From Palsa-883 sp963826975 (GTDB lineage: Bacteria; Pseudomonadota; Alphaproteobacteria; Acetobacterales; Acetobacteraceae): a DNA stretch of 64,000 nt. The position numbers and the translations under genes are program-made. This document shows, piece by piece, positions 47,170-56,092 of this stretch. The first letter of the stretch is position 1. Every line of letters begins with the position of its first letter. The notes beneath the pieces were generated by a model. That model made no database searches. It worked only from the letters and a program-made list of their open reading frames with translations, and was not told where the DNA came from. The stretch spans positions 992,001 through 1,056,000 of the forward strand of contig CAWGZJ010000011.1 of NCBI GenBank assembly GCA_963826975.1, given 5' to 3'.

Positions 47170-48857
47170 CCCAGGACGAGGCGCTCACCGGCGCCGAATG
47201 GCTGGCGCGCACGCTGGCCACCAACGGCACCACGCATGTGTTCTTCATCGATGCGGTGCTGCGGCGCACGCTGATCGAACTGGGCACGCTGGGCGTCACG
47301 CGAGTGCTGGCACATGCCGAGAAATCCGCAGCCTACATGGCGGATGGGTATGCCCGCGTCGCCGGCCGGCCAGGCATCTGCTTTGCCCAATCGGTTGGCG
47401 CGGCGAACCTGGCGGCGGGGTTGCAGGACGCATATCTGGGCCGCAGTCCGGTGATCGCGCTGACCGGGCGCAAGCAGCCGGCACACCAGCACCGCAACGC
47501 GTACCAGGAGGTGCCGCACGGCCCGCTATATGCGCCGGTGACCAAGTTCGATGCGGAGGTGGACAGTGCCGCCGACCTGCCACGGCTGCTGCGTCAGGCG
47601 TGGCGGGCGGCGATGACCGGGTCTCCACGACCGGCGCACCTGGACCTGAACGGATTGCAGGCGGAGGTCATCGAGACGGGACTGGTCCATGAACCAACCG
47701 TCGCCGATCCAGCGCTGCAACTGCGTATGCCACCGCACCGACCAACGCCGTCGGATGATGAGATCGAACGCGCCGCTGCCGTGCTGCGCGCCGCCGGGCG
47801 GATCGCCATCGTTGCCGGCGCGGGCGCGACCGCGTCGCAAGCGGGGCCGGAACTGCTGGCGTTGGGCCAGGCGTTGGCGGCCCCGATCGCCACCTCGCTC
47901 GGCGCGCGAGGGATCGTTCCGACGCGTCACGCATTATCGATTGGTTGCGCTGGCAACTATGCCGCACCGCCGGCCAACCAGATCGTGCACGAGGCGGAGT
48001 TGGTGCTGTTTGTCGGTTGCCACACCGGCGATCAGGTGACGCACACCTGGCGCATTCCGGCAATCGATACGCAGGTAGTGCAGATCGACATCGACCCGCT
48101 GGAGTTGGGGCGGTCGTACGGAAAGACGCTCGGGCTGATGGGGGATCCGAAGGCAACGTTGGCAAAGCTGCTGGTGGCGCTGGGGAAACCCGCGCGTGAC
48201 ACGGCATTTGCCGAACGGGCGCGCGGGATTGTTGCCGGCTGGCGGGAAGCGCGGGCACCGCTGCTCGCCAGCAACGCCGTGCCGATCCTGCCGGACCGTC
48301 TGTGCGCCGAGATCACCGCGGCGTTGCCGGAGGACGGAATTCTGGTGGCTGACACTGGGTATTCCGGCATTTGGACCAGCACGCTGATCGAACTCAACGG
48401 CACGTCACAGACCTATCTGCGCGCGGCAGGATCGCTGGGTTGGGCGTTTCCGGCGTCGCTAGGGGCGAAGTGCGCGGCGGGCAAGCGCAAGGTGATCTGC
48501 TGGTCGGGTGACGGGGCGATCTATTATCACCTGACGGAGTTGGAGACGGCGCGGCGGCGCGGAATTGCCGTGGTGTTGGTGATCAACAACAACTCGGGCT
48601 TCGGCCAGGGTTGGCCAAACATCCAGCGCCAGCAAGGCAACAAACCCGGCGACGTGCGCGACCTGGTGCGTTTCGGCCCGACCGACTTCGCGGAGGCGGC
48701 ACGTACGTTCGGCCTGCGCGGCATCCGTGTGCAGGAGCCGTCGCAGATCGCGCCCGCATTGCGCGACGCACTGGCGTCCGACGAAACCGTGGTGGTCGAT
48801 GTCGCGACCGACATCGATGCCCGCGCCCCGGAGCCGTGGCTGCCGGCGGGCGCGTGA
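47166..48857 (+). CDS. Thiamine-diphosphate-dependent enzyme, acetolactate synthase-like
   Basis: A 563-residue three-domain TPP enzyme. The N-terminal domain has the activating Glu in AHAEKSAAYMADGYAR and FAQSVGAANLAAGLQDAYLG; the middle domain has GAGATASQAGPELLALG; the C-terminal domain has the diphosphate/metal motif GDGAIYYHLTELETARRRGI followed by NNN. Candidates include acetolactate synthase-like, benzoylformate decarboxylase-like and oxalyl-CoA-like enzymes; the missing FAD and small-subunit context argue against branched-chain synthesis. It is coupled to the enoyl-CoA hydratase gene upstream and followed after 28 bases by an enolase-superfamily gene. Confidence 0.85.
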   Translation: MTQDEALTGAEWLARTLATNGTTHVFFIDAVLRRTLIELGTLGVTRVLAHAEKSAAYMADGYARVAGRPGICFAQSVGAANLAAGLQDAYLGRSPVIALTGRKQPAHQHRNAYQEVPHGPLYAPVTKFDAEVDSAADLPRLLRQAWRAAMTGSPRPAHLDLNGLQAEVIETGLVHEPTVADPALQLRMPPHRPTPSDDEIERAAAVLRAAGRIAIVAGAGATASQAGPELLALGQALAAPIATSLGARGIVPTRHALSIGCAGNYAAPPANQIVHEAELVLFVGCHTGDQVTHTWRIPAIDTQVVQIDIDPLELGRSYGKTLGLMGDPKATLAKLLVALGKPARDTAFAERARGIVAGWREARAPLLASNAVPILPDRLCAEITAALPEDGILVADTGYSGIWTSTLIELNGTSQTYLRAAGSLGWAFPASLGAKCAAGKRKVICWSGDGAIYYHLTELETARRRGIAVVLVINNNSGFGQGWPNIQRQQGNKPGDVRDLVRFGPTDFAEAARTFGLRGIRVQEPSQIAPALRDALASDETVVVDVATDIDARAPEPWLPAGA

Positions 48858-48885
48858 ACGGCCAGGTGAAACGGAAGGAAATGCC

Positions 48886-50091
48886 ATGAAGATAACCGGC
48901 ATCGAGACAATCCGGCTGGGTGAGTTCGGCAATCTCCTCTGGCTACAGATTCACACCGATCAGGGCCTTGTCGGCCTGGGTGAGACATTCTTCGGCCCCC
49001 GCGCGGTCGAGGCCTATATCCATGAGACAGTGGCGCCTTTGCTGCTGGGCAAGCAGGCGCTGCAGATGGACCGCCACGCGCGGACGTTGCAGAACCAGTA
49101 TCTGGGATTCTCCGGCAGCGGCGTGGAGATGCGCGCCGCCTCGGCCGTTGACATCGCGCTGTGGGACTTGTTCGGACAGGCGAACGGGCAGCCGCTGTAC
49201 CAATGTCTTGGCGGTCTCTCGCATGATCGGGTGCGCATCTACAATACCTGCGCCGGCTACCGCTATATCCGTGCCGCAAGCGGACAGAAGACGGACAACT
49301 GGGGCGTCGACCCGGCGAGCCCGAGCGGCCCCTATGAGGATCTGGACGCCTTCCTGCATCGGGCCGACGAGCTTGCGCACTCGCTGCTGGAGCAGGGCAT
49401 CACGGCGATGAAGATCTGGCCGTTCGATTTCGCGGCCGAGGCAACGGACGGGCGGTCGATCTCCAGCGCCGACCTTGAACACGCACTCATTCCGTTCCGC
49501 AAGATCCGTGATGCGGTCGGCGGTAAAATAGATATCATGGCGGAGTTGCACTCGCTCTGGACGCCGTTGGCCGCCGAGCGCGTGCTGCACGCCCTGGCGG
49601 AGTTTGATCCATTCTGGGCCGAAGACCCGATCAAGATGGTCAATGCGGACCTGCTCGCCAGTCTGCGCGCACGCACCAAGGTTCCGATCTGCGCCAGCGA
49701 AACGCTCGCGACACGCCGCGCATTTCGCGAGTACTTGCAGGCGGACGCGGTGGATGTGGTGATGCTGGATCTGTCCTGGTGCGGCGGCGTCGGCGAAGCC
49801 AAGAAGATCGCGACGCTCGCCGAGGCCTGGGGCCGGCCGGTGGCGCCGCACGACTGTACCGGACCGGTGGTGCTGACTGCCTCCGTGCACCTGTCGCTCA
49901 ATTGTCCGAACACGCTGGTGCAGGAAACCGTGCGTGCCTTCACCAGCGGCTGGTACCAGGAGGTGCTGACCGACCTGCCCGACATCAGGAATGGCTTTGT
50001 CTATCCCTCGGGGAAAGCCGGACTTGGCACCGCGTTGCAGGCGGAACGGCTGGCGGCGGCGGACTGCGAGCGCCGCATGACCTCGGCATAG
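48886..50091 (+). CDS. Mandelate racemase/muconate lactonizing enzyme family (acid-sugar dehydratase-like)
   Basis: Enolase-superfamily protein of 401 residues. Capping domain first (MKITGIETIRLGEFGNLLWL), then the barrel with MKIWPFDFAAEA, acid ligands in IMAELHSLW, FWAEDPIKM and CASETLATRRAF, and the His-Asp pair in RPVAPHDCTGPVV. The His-Asp arrangement on barrel strands six and seven is typical of mandelate-racemase-type dehydratases. NTLVQETVRAFTSGWYQEVL is found in many galactarate/gluconate-type members. ATG 48886 is used; it follows an overlapping out-of-frame ATG. Confidence 0.88.
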   Translation: MKITGIETIRLGEFGNLLWLQIHTDQGLVGLGETFFGPRAVEAYIHETVAPLLLGKQALQMDRHARTLQNQYLGFSGSGVEMRAASAVDIALWDLFGQANGQPLYQCLGGLSHDRVRIYNTCAGYRYIRAASGQKTDNWGVDPASPSGPYEDLDAFLHRADELAHSLLEQGITAMKIWPFDFAAEATDGRSISSADLEHALIPFRKIRDAVGGKIDIMAELHSLWTPLAAERVLHALAEFDPFWAEDPIKMVNADLLASLRARTKVPICASETLATRRAFREYLQADAVDVVMLDLSWCGGVGEAKKIATLAEAWGRPVAPHDCTGPVVLTASVHLSLNCPNTLVQETVRAFTSGWYQEVLTDLPDIRNGFVYPSGKAGLGTALQAERLAAADCERRMTSA

Positions 50092-50219
50092 CTCTGGTAC
50101 GTTACCGTCCCGATCAGACACTCCGAACCAGCCGAGTTGCCCTGTGTTGATTTCAGGCCTTAGGTTGACTGATCATCCGGCGATGATCGTGTGAACGACC
50201 CTGGGGAGGGGCGCGAGTC

Positions 50220-51578
50220 ATGGTAACGCAGTCGCAGCAGGCGGTCATGGATCGCGCCGTGAAGCACCTGCTGACCAACTACAGCCCGCACGGACAGCGG
50301 GTCGGCTGGCTCATGATCGCCTCCATCCTGATCGAGGCATGGGACCTCTACTCGATCGCCTTCGTGCTGATCTTCATCCGCGAGATCTTCCATCCTTCGC
50401 CGGCGATGCTGGGCCTGGCCGCGGCCGGAACACAGGGCGGCGCCGTGATCGGCGCACTGCTTGGCGGCTGGCTGTCTGACAAGATAGGACGACGCGCCAT
50501 CTTCCTGTCCACGATGGTCATGTTCGTGGTGTTCGCGCTCGCTCAGGCTTTCGTGCCCAATATGGTCTGGCTGGTCATCGTGCGGCTGATCCTCGGCATT
50601 CCGCTCGGCAGTGATATCTCGAACGGATATGCCTACATCATGGAGTTTCTGCCGGCCGGCAAGCGCGAAGTGATGGGCAATCGCTGGCAGTTCATGTTTG
50701 CCATCGGCGAAGTGTTTGCGCTCGCGGTCATCGCCGTGTTCCTGCTGCTGGAGCTGCCGCCGGAGATCGTCTGGCGGCTGACGCTTGGCCTGGGTGCGTT
50801 GCCGGCCGCCATCATTTTCGTGATGCGCTATAACCTGCCCGAGACGGCCGTCTGGCTGATTCGCCGCGGGCGCTTTCGCGAGGCGAAGCAGGTCACGGCA
50901 CAGATGTACCATGATCCGCTGGATTTCGTTCCGGATGAGGACGTTCCGATGCCGAAGCCGCGGCCGAGCGCCTTCCTGGCCGATATCAGGAGCGATCCGA
51001 TCCGCTGGCGGGCCACGCTGTTCAGTTGGATCGCCTGCTTTGCGCAGAGCACCGAGTTTTCGACCTTCGCCTTCTACATTCCGGTGCTGTTCGTTATGGT
51101 CGGTGTTTCCGGCATCCTCGGCACCGACCTCGTCACGCTTTTGCTTTACATCATCGCGGCGATCTCCGGCTGGGTTGGTCCGCTGATCACGCCCAGAATC
51201 GGGCAGCGCGGCCTTAGCATCGCTGGATTCGGCACCGTCTTCGTGGCACTGCTGATCGCGGCGGTGGCGCTCTACACCGACCACGTGGTGGTGCTTCCGT
51301 TCGCCGCCGCACTGATGCTGTGGGGCCATTACTGGAGCGCCGAGAACGTCATGACCATCCCGGCGATGGTGGCACGGCCCGAATATCGCGGCACCGCAAG
51401 TGGTTTCGCCTACATTTTCGTGAAGCTGCCGTCCTTTCTGGCGATCTTCCTGTTTCCGGTGCTGTTCGCGGCGATCGGCCAGGCCAATGCAACGCTGTTC
51501 ACGGCCATATTCCCGCTGATCGGCCTGCTGGCGGCGATCTTCATCCTGCCGGAGGTGTATGGGTTTGAGCAGGACTGA
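50220..51578 (+). CDS. MFS transporter, sugar/acid:proton symporter type
   Basis: Twelve-helix transporter of 452 residues. GGWLSDKIGRRAIFLSTMVMF carries the loop 2-3 motif, ILGIPLGSDISNGYAYIMEFLPAGKREVMGN the loop 4-5 motif, and RYNLPETAVWLIRRGRFREA the central loop signature of the sugar-porter/aromatic-acid group. It presumably imports the substrate handled by the surrounding catabolic genes. ATG 50220 has GGGGAGGGG upstream. A 128-base gap separates it from the dehydratase gene. Confidence 0.87.
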   Translation: MVTQSQQAVMDRAVKHLLTNYSPHGQRVGWLMIASILIEAWDLYSIAFVLIFIREIFHPSPAMLGLAAAGTQGGAVIGALLGGWLSDKIGRRAIFLSTMVMFVVFALAQAFVPNMVWLVIVRLILGIPLGSDISNGYAYIMEFLPAGKREVMGNRWQFMFAIGEVFALAVIAVFLLLELPPEIVWRLTLGLGALPAAIIFVMRYNLPETAVWLIRRGRFREAKQVTAQMYHDPLDFVPDEDVPMPKPRPSAFLADIRSDPIRWRATLFSWIACFAQSTEFSTFAFYIPVLFVMVGVSGILGTDLVTLLLYIIAAISGWVGPLITPRIGQRGLSIAGFGTVFVALLIAAVALYTDHVVVLPFAAALMLWGHYWSAENVMTIPAMVARPEYRGTASGFAYIFVKLPSFLAIFLFPVLFAAIGQANATLFTAIFPLIGLLAAIFILPEVYGFEQD

Positions 51579-51646
51579 CGGTTGCCGTTCATCGTGGCCG
51601 TCGGGAGCTGGAATTGATTGGCCAATAGGAATGACAGGGGACGGCA

Positions 51647-52396
51647 GTGGGATTGATCTTCCATGAACGGGTAGGGTTGGATGGGCGGCGGATCAGCCCG
51701 TTCTCCTGGCGCATTCGCTATGCGATGGCGCACAAGGGGCTCGATCCGCAGGCGATACCAACCCGCTTCGCCGAGGTGGGACGCATCCGTGGCCTGAGCG
51801 GACAGGACCTTACGCCGATCATCGAGGATGACGGGCGGGTGGTGCACGATAGCTGGACGATCGCCTGTCATCTGGAGGACCGGTTTCCCGACCGCCCATC
51901 GCTGTTCGACGGGCCCGCCGGCCGCGGCGCCGCACGGCTGGTAAACATCTGGTCCGACACTGTCCTTAACCCGGCGCTGCGGCGCCTGATCTCCGCTGAC
52001 TTCATCTGGTGCATCGATCCTGGTGACCGGGCCTATTTCCGGCGCTCGCGCGAAGCACAATTCGGGACGACACTGGAAGACTATTGTGCCGATCCCGAAC
52101 GATCGTTACCCGCGTTTATCGAGACCTGCGCACCGGTGGAACGCACGCTCTCCGAACAACCCTTCCTTGCGGGTCAGACACCCGCCTATGTTGATTACAT
52201 CGTCTTCTCGGTATTCCAGTGGGCACGCATCGGCAGCCCGCGCGACGTGCTGGCGAACACCGCGAAGATGGACGCGACGCGTGACTGGCGGACACACATG
52301 GTGGCGCTGCATGACGGCCTCGGCGATCGCTTTCCGGGCTATCCCGTGGACCGTGGCTTCCCGGACGGGCACACAACCCAGCAGGAGACCGCATGA
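51647..52396 (+). CDS. Glutathione S-transferase family protein (beta-etherase-like)
   Basis: A 249-residue GST. N-terminal thioredoxin domain with RISPFSWRIRYAMAHKGL (the Ser region contacts glutathione) and IEDDGRVVHDSWTIACHLED; C-terminal helical domain with PFLAGQTPAYVDYIVFSVFQWAR. The SPFSWR form and the short HDSW-x-I block are like the LigE/LigF beta-etherase group, so ether cleavage or isomerisation is possible. GTG 51647 starts it. The stop overlaps the next gene (ATGA, 52393-52396). Confidence 0.82.
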   Translation: MGLIFHERVGLDGRRISPFSWRIRYAMAHKGLDPQAIPTRFAEVGRIRGLSGQDLTPIIEDDGRVVHDSWTIACHLEDRFPDRPSLFDGPAGRGAARLVNIWSDTVLNPALRRLISADFIWCIDPGDRAYFRRSREAQFGTTLEDYCADPERSLPAFIETCAPVERTLSEQPFLAGQTPAYVDYIVFSVFQWARIGSPRDVLANTAKMDATRDWRTHMVALHDGLGDRFPGYPVDRGFPDGHTTQQETA

Positions 52397-53343
52397 CAGA
52401 AATCGCCGTCGTAGGCGCGGGCCTGATGGGCCACGCGCTCGCCCTGGTGTTCGCCCTGGGCGGCCACCAGGTGCGGCTGACCGACACCAGTGCCGAAACG
52501 TTGGAGCGCGCACCTGGGCTGATGGCCACCGCGCTCGCGACCCTGACAGAAGCGAGCGAGGTCGATGCCACCTGGGACCGCCAGCGCCTGTCGCACGCGG
52601 TACGGTGTATCCCGTCGCTGGCGCAGACCGTGCAGGGTGCCGCGGTGGTGATCGAGGCGATTGTGGAACGGCCGGATGCCAAGCAGGCCGTGTACCAACA
52701 ACTTGAAACGTTGATGGAGCCCACGGCGATCCTGGCGAGCAACACCAGCAACCTCGATATCTTCCCGCTGGTGCCAGCAGATTTGCAAGAGCGTACGATC
52801 ATCGCGCACTGGTACACGCCGCCCTATCTGTGCGACCTGGTCGATCTGTGTCCCGGGCCGCAGACCGATCCGGCGGCGATCACCACCGTGCGCGACATGG
52901 TGCGCGCGATGGGCAAGGTGCCAGTGGTGTTCAAGCAGATGGTGCAAGGCTACGTCGCCAACCGGTTGCAAGCGGCAATGCAGCTTGAGGTATATCGGCT
53001 GCTGGACGAAGGCCTGGTGACGCCGAAGGACATTGACGATTCTGTGCTTCATGGCTTGGCGCTGCGCATCCCGATCCTGGGCATCATGGCGAAAGCGGAC
53101 TTCACCGGGTTGCTACTGATGCAGCAGGGGCAGAAAAATCGCAGCTACACGCCGCCCGAACCGCGCGGGCACAGCGAGACCCTGGATGCGCTGATCGCCC
53201 AAGGCCGCACCGGTGTGATGTCCGGCAAGGGGTATTTCGACTGGGGCGATCGCAGTCCGGAGGAATTGTTCCGGGAGCGTGACCGCAAACTGCTGGCGCT
53301 GAAGCAGGCGCTACGCAAGATCGGACCGATGGAGGGCACATGA
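52393..53343 (+). CDS. 3-hydroxyacyl-CoA dehydrogenase family protein
   Basis: A 316-residue NAD-dependent dehydrogenase. AVVGAGLMGHALALVFALGGH binds NAD; EAIVERPDAKQAVYQQLE, SNTSNLDIFPL and HWYTPPYLCDLVDLCPG with the catalytic His-Glu region follow, then GYVANRLQAAMQLEVYRLLDEGLVTPKDID. Sequence RTIIAHWYTPPY deviates from the standard GxHFFNP, so the substrate may be a non-CoA 3-hydroxyacid (lambda-crystallin/L-gulonate-like). Coupled at both ends by 4-base overlaps to the GST and SDR genes. Confidence 0.86.
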   Translation: MTEIAVVGAGLMGHALALVFALGGHQVRLTDTSAETLERAPGLMATALATLTEASEVDATWDRQRLSHAVRCIPSLAQTVQGAAVVIEAIVERPDAKQAVYQQLETLMEPTAILASNTSNLDIFPLVPADLQERTIIAHWYTPPYLCDLVDLCPGPQTDPAAITTVRDMVRAMGKVPVVFKQMVQGYVANRLQAAMQLEVYRLLDEGLVTPKDIDDSVLHGLALRIPILGIMAKADFTGLLLMQQGQKNRSYTPPEPRGHSETLDALIAQGRTGVMSGKGYFDWGDRSPEELFRERDRKLLALKQALRKIGPMEGT

Positions 53344-54101
53344 TCAGCTACGACCTGAAGGGCAAGACCGCGCTGGTGACCGGCGGCGCATCGGGCATCG
53401 GCTTTGCTACGGCGAAGATGCTCGCGGGCTTCGGCGCCACCGTGGCCGTGAACCATCTGGCAGACGATCCGCGCGGACCAGAGGCGGTGGACAAGCTGAT
53501 CGACGCCGGTGGCAAGGCGATCAGCGCACCCGGCAGCGTGGGTGAAGCGGGCGAAGCCGAGCGGATGGTGTTGCAGGCGGTGAAGGACCTCGGCCGGCTC
53601 GACCTGTTGGTGAGCAACGCCGGCACCCCCGGCACGCGCCGGCGCATCACGCCACCGGAGCTCGATCTGATCACGGAAGAACTATGGTCGTTGCTGTTAC
53701 AGACCAACCTGCTGGGCGTGTTCCGCTGCGCCAAGGCGGCGGCACCGGCGTTGAAGGCGGCGCATGGCGCGATCGTCAACACCGCCTCGATCGCCGGGTT
53801 GGGGCGCGCCGGGTCGAGCCTCGCCTACAGTGCGACCAAAGCCGGTGTGGTCAGCCTGACGCAGAACCTGGCGCGCGCGCTGGCGCCGGAGGTGCGGGTC
53901 AACGCCATCGCGCCCGGCGCGGTCGACAGCTCCTGGATGGTGGAATGGACCAATGAGGAGCGTCAGCAGTCGATCGAGCGGGCACTGTTGAAGCGGCGCT
54001 GCCAGCCGGAGGATCTGGCGGAGGTGATCGTCTTCCTGGGTTTTGGCGCGGCGATGGTGACCGGGCAGACGATCACCGTGGATGGGGGGCTGACGCTGTA
54101 G
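53340..54101 (+). CDS. SDR family oxidoreductase
   Basis: A 253-residue classical SDR: TGGASGIGFATAKML, NAGTPGTRRRI, NTASIAGLGRAGSSLAYSATKAG (Ser-Tyr-Lys) and the C-terminal ITVDGGLTL. It resembles 3-oxoacyl-ACP reductase-type SDRs, and is the third gene of a coupled GST-dehydrogenase-SDR unit. The substrate is unknown, but the arrangement suggests stepwise oxidation of a hydroxylated aromatic or alkyl chain. Confidence 0.88.
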   Translation: MISYDLKGKTALVTGGASGIGFATAKMLAGFGATVAVNHLADDPRGPEAVDKLIDAGGKAISAPGSVGEAGEAERMVLQAVKDLGRLDLLVSNAGTPGTRRRITPPELDLITEELWSLLLQTNLLGVFRCAKAAAPALKAAHGAIVNTASIAGLGRAGSSLAYSATKAGVVSLTQNLARALAPEVRVNAIAPGAVDSSWMVEWTNEERQQSIERALLKRRCQPEDLAEVIVFLGFGAAMVTGQTITVDGGLTL

Positions 54102-54215
54102 CGCCGCCCGCTGCGCCGCCAGCTTGTCGGCGGCGTCTTGACGGGGGCGTCGCGCCCAACGCATGCAAGAACGCCTTCAGCAGCTCATGGTGGCTGGTGA
54201 CAACAGGGGATCGAA

Positions 54216-55100
54216 ATGTTCGAGGGGTTCACCCGTACCGAAATCGAGGCCAGCGGCGCTCGCATCCACTTGCGCCACGGCGGCAAGGGCCCGCCGCTGC
54301 TGCTGCTGCACGGCAATCCGTTGACCCATGTTTCCTGGCATGCCGTCGCCAACCGCCTCGCCGCGCATTTCCACGTGGTGTGCCCGGACCTGCGCGGCTA
54401 CGGCGACAGCGTCGGCCCCGAGGAGGGCGGCGAGAACCACATCAACTATTCATTCCGCGCGATGGCGCTGGACCAGGTCGAGGTGATGGAGCGTTTCGGC
54501 TATCGCACGTTCATGGTCGCCGGCCACGATCGCGGCGCCCGGACCACCGCGCGCATGTGCCTTGACCACCCGGATCGGGTCACACGTGCCGCGCTGGTTG
54601 ACATCCTGCCCAACTATCACATCTGGACGCACACCTCGAAGCAGTGGGCCACCAAGTCGTGGCATTGGCTGTTCATGATCCAGCCGTACGACATGCCGGA
54701 GCGGATGATGGCGGGCGTGCCGGCCGCTTATTACATGGAGCGGAAATTGTCGAAACCCGGGATCGGGCTTGGGTTTTTTCATTCCGATGCATTCGCGGAA
54801 TACGTCCGCTGTTTCAACTGGAAGACGATCCGCGGCTCGTGCGAGGATTACCGCGCCTGCGCCAGTTGCGACTTCGAGATGGATACGGCGGACCACCAGG
54901 CCGGGCGCAAGATCGAAACGCCGTTGCTGGTTATCTGGGGTGCCAAAAGTCATACCGGTAGCGTTCACGGTGACGTCCTGTCAGTGTGGCGGGATTACGC
55001 GACCGACCCGACTGGCGGCCCGATCGATTGTGGGCACTACGTCCCCGAGGAAGCGCCCGACGCCGTGTTCAGCGCGTTCATGCGCCACTTCCAGGGCTGA
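54216..55100 (+). CDS. Alpha/beta hydrolase, haloacetate-dehalogenase-like
   Basis: A 294-residue alpha/beta hydrolase of the fluoroacetate-dehalogenase/epoxide-hydrolase group. HGNPLTHVSWHAVANRL (oxyanion), DLRGYGDSVGP, the nucleophile Asp in VAGHDRGARTTARM with its Arg pair, and the catalytic His in CGHYVPEEAPDAV are all present. These enzymes attack C-halogen or epoxide carbons through an aspartyl ester. The Arg pair after the nucleophile is characteristic of fluoroacetate dehalogenase, where it holds the carboxylate. ATG 54216 is the family start. Confidence 0.85.
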   Translation: MFEGFTRTEIEASGARIHLRHGGKGPPLLLLHGNPLTHVSWHAVANRLAAHFHVVCPDLRGYGDSVGPEEGGENHINYSFRAMALDQVEVMERFGYRTFMVAGHDRGARTTARMCLDHPDRVTRAALVDILPNYHIWTHTSKQWATKSWHWLFMIQPYDMPERMMAGVPAAYYMERKLSKPGIGLGFFHSDAFAEYVRCFNWKTIRGSCEDYRACASCDFEMDTADHQAGRKIETPLLVIWGAKSHTGSVHGDVLSVWRDYATDPTGGPIDCGHYVPEEAPDAVFSAFMRHFQG

Positions 55101-55139
55101 GCGGATGGCGGGCTGGAGCTGAAAGCAAGGAGCACGCCC

Positions 55140-55907
55140 ATGGATCACCTGCAACGCACCGAGCTGGAGTTCACCCGCCAGGCGAAACAGTTCGCGTCTT
55201 CGCCGGCGATCACCGCCGCGGAGTTGACGGCACGATTTGTCGACGCCGTGGACGCGACCGCCGAGACGACGATCCTTGACGTCGCGTGCGGTCCCGGGAT
55301 CGTGACCGCCGGCATCGCCGCGAAGGCGCGCGCCGTCGTAGCGTTGGACCTGACACCCGAAATGCTGCAGCAGGCGCGAGAACGCTGCGGAAAGGCCGGC
55401 CTGACAAACGTCACCTTTCAGCAGGGCAGCGCCACCGCCCTGCCCTTCCCCGACAGCAGCTTCGACGGCGTTGTGACGCGGCTATCCGTTCACCATTTCG
55501 AAGCGCCGCGTCGGGTGCTCGACGAGATGTTTCGGGTACTGAAGCCCGGCGGGAAATGCGTCCTCGCGGATGTCGTCAGCTCGGCAGATGCGAACGAATC
55601 CGAGCTCCATAATGCGATCGAGGTGCTGCGCGATCCGTCGCATGTTCGTATGCTGCCGGTTGCTGAACTTACGGCCTTGATAACGGCCGCCGGGTTTGCG
55701 ATCGAGACACAGGACACCTGGGACCAGCCTCGCAAGTTCGAGGAATGGGCTGCGATCGTCGATGATCCCCGGCGCGTTGCACCGCTGCGCACGATCGTGG
55801 ACCGATTGGCGCGGGCGGGCGAGCATGCCGGGTTCGGATTATCATTGCGCGATGGCGCGATCGGGTTTTTCCACCGGTGGCATCTGGTGATTGCGCGAAA
55901 GCACTGA
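55140..55907 (+). CDS. Class I SAM-dependent methyltransferase
   Basis: A 255-residue methyltransferase of the UbiE/arsenite type. ILDVACGPGIVTAGIAAKA binds SAM, followed by LDLTPEMLQQARERC, QGSATALPFPDSSFDGVVTRLSVHHF and RVLKPGGKCVLADVV. The substrate is unknown. It follows the dehalogenase-like gene by 39 bases in the same direction, and is the last gene before a palindromic repeat and the minus-strand amt/gln block. Confidence 0.88.
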   Translation: MDHLQRTELEFTRQAKQFASSPAITAAELTARFVDAVDATAETTILDVACGPGIVTAGIAAKARAVVALDLTPEMLQQARERCGKAGLTNVTFQQGSATALPFPDSSFDGVVTRLSVHHFEAPRRVLDEMFRVLKPGGKCVLADVVSSADANESELHNAIEVLRDPSHVRMLPVAELTALITAAGFAIETQDTWDQPRKFEEWAAIVDDPRRVAPLRTIVDRLARAGEHAGFGLSLRDGAIGFFHRWHLVIARKH

Positions 55908-55918
55908 ATTTCCGGCGT

Positions 55919-55972
55919 GAACCCTCACCCGGAGCGCTGACCCGCTCCGACCTCTCCCAGAGGGAGAGGTGA
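55919..55972. repeat. Palindromic dispersed repeat (CTCTCCC type), second copy
   Basis: Contains ACCCTCACCCGGAGCGCTGA then CTCCGACCTCTCCCAGAGGGAGAGG; inverse of the first half of 16505-16640. It lies between the convergent methyltransferase and amtB genes, again a gene-end position. The rest of the gap to 56092 has no gene. Confidence 0.7.
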
Positions 55973-56092
55973 AGGGCGGGCGATCCGATGCCATGGGGTT
56001 AACGCTCATGGGCCTCCGCCGGGGCATGCCTCGCTGGGCGTGAGGCGGAGGGACGGGACCGCCAGAAGCACGGCCCCTGCCCGCCCACCGCG

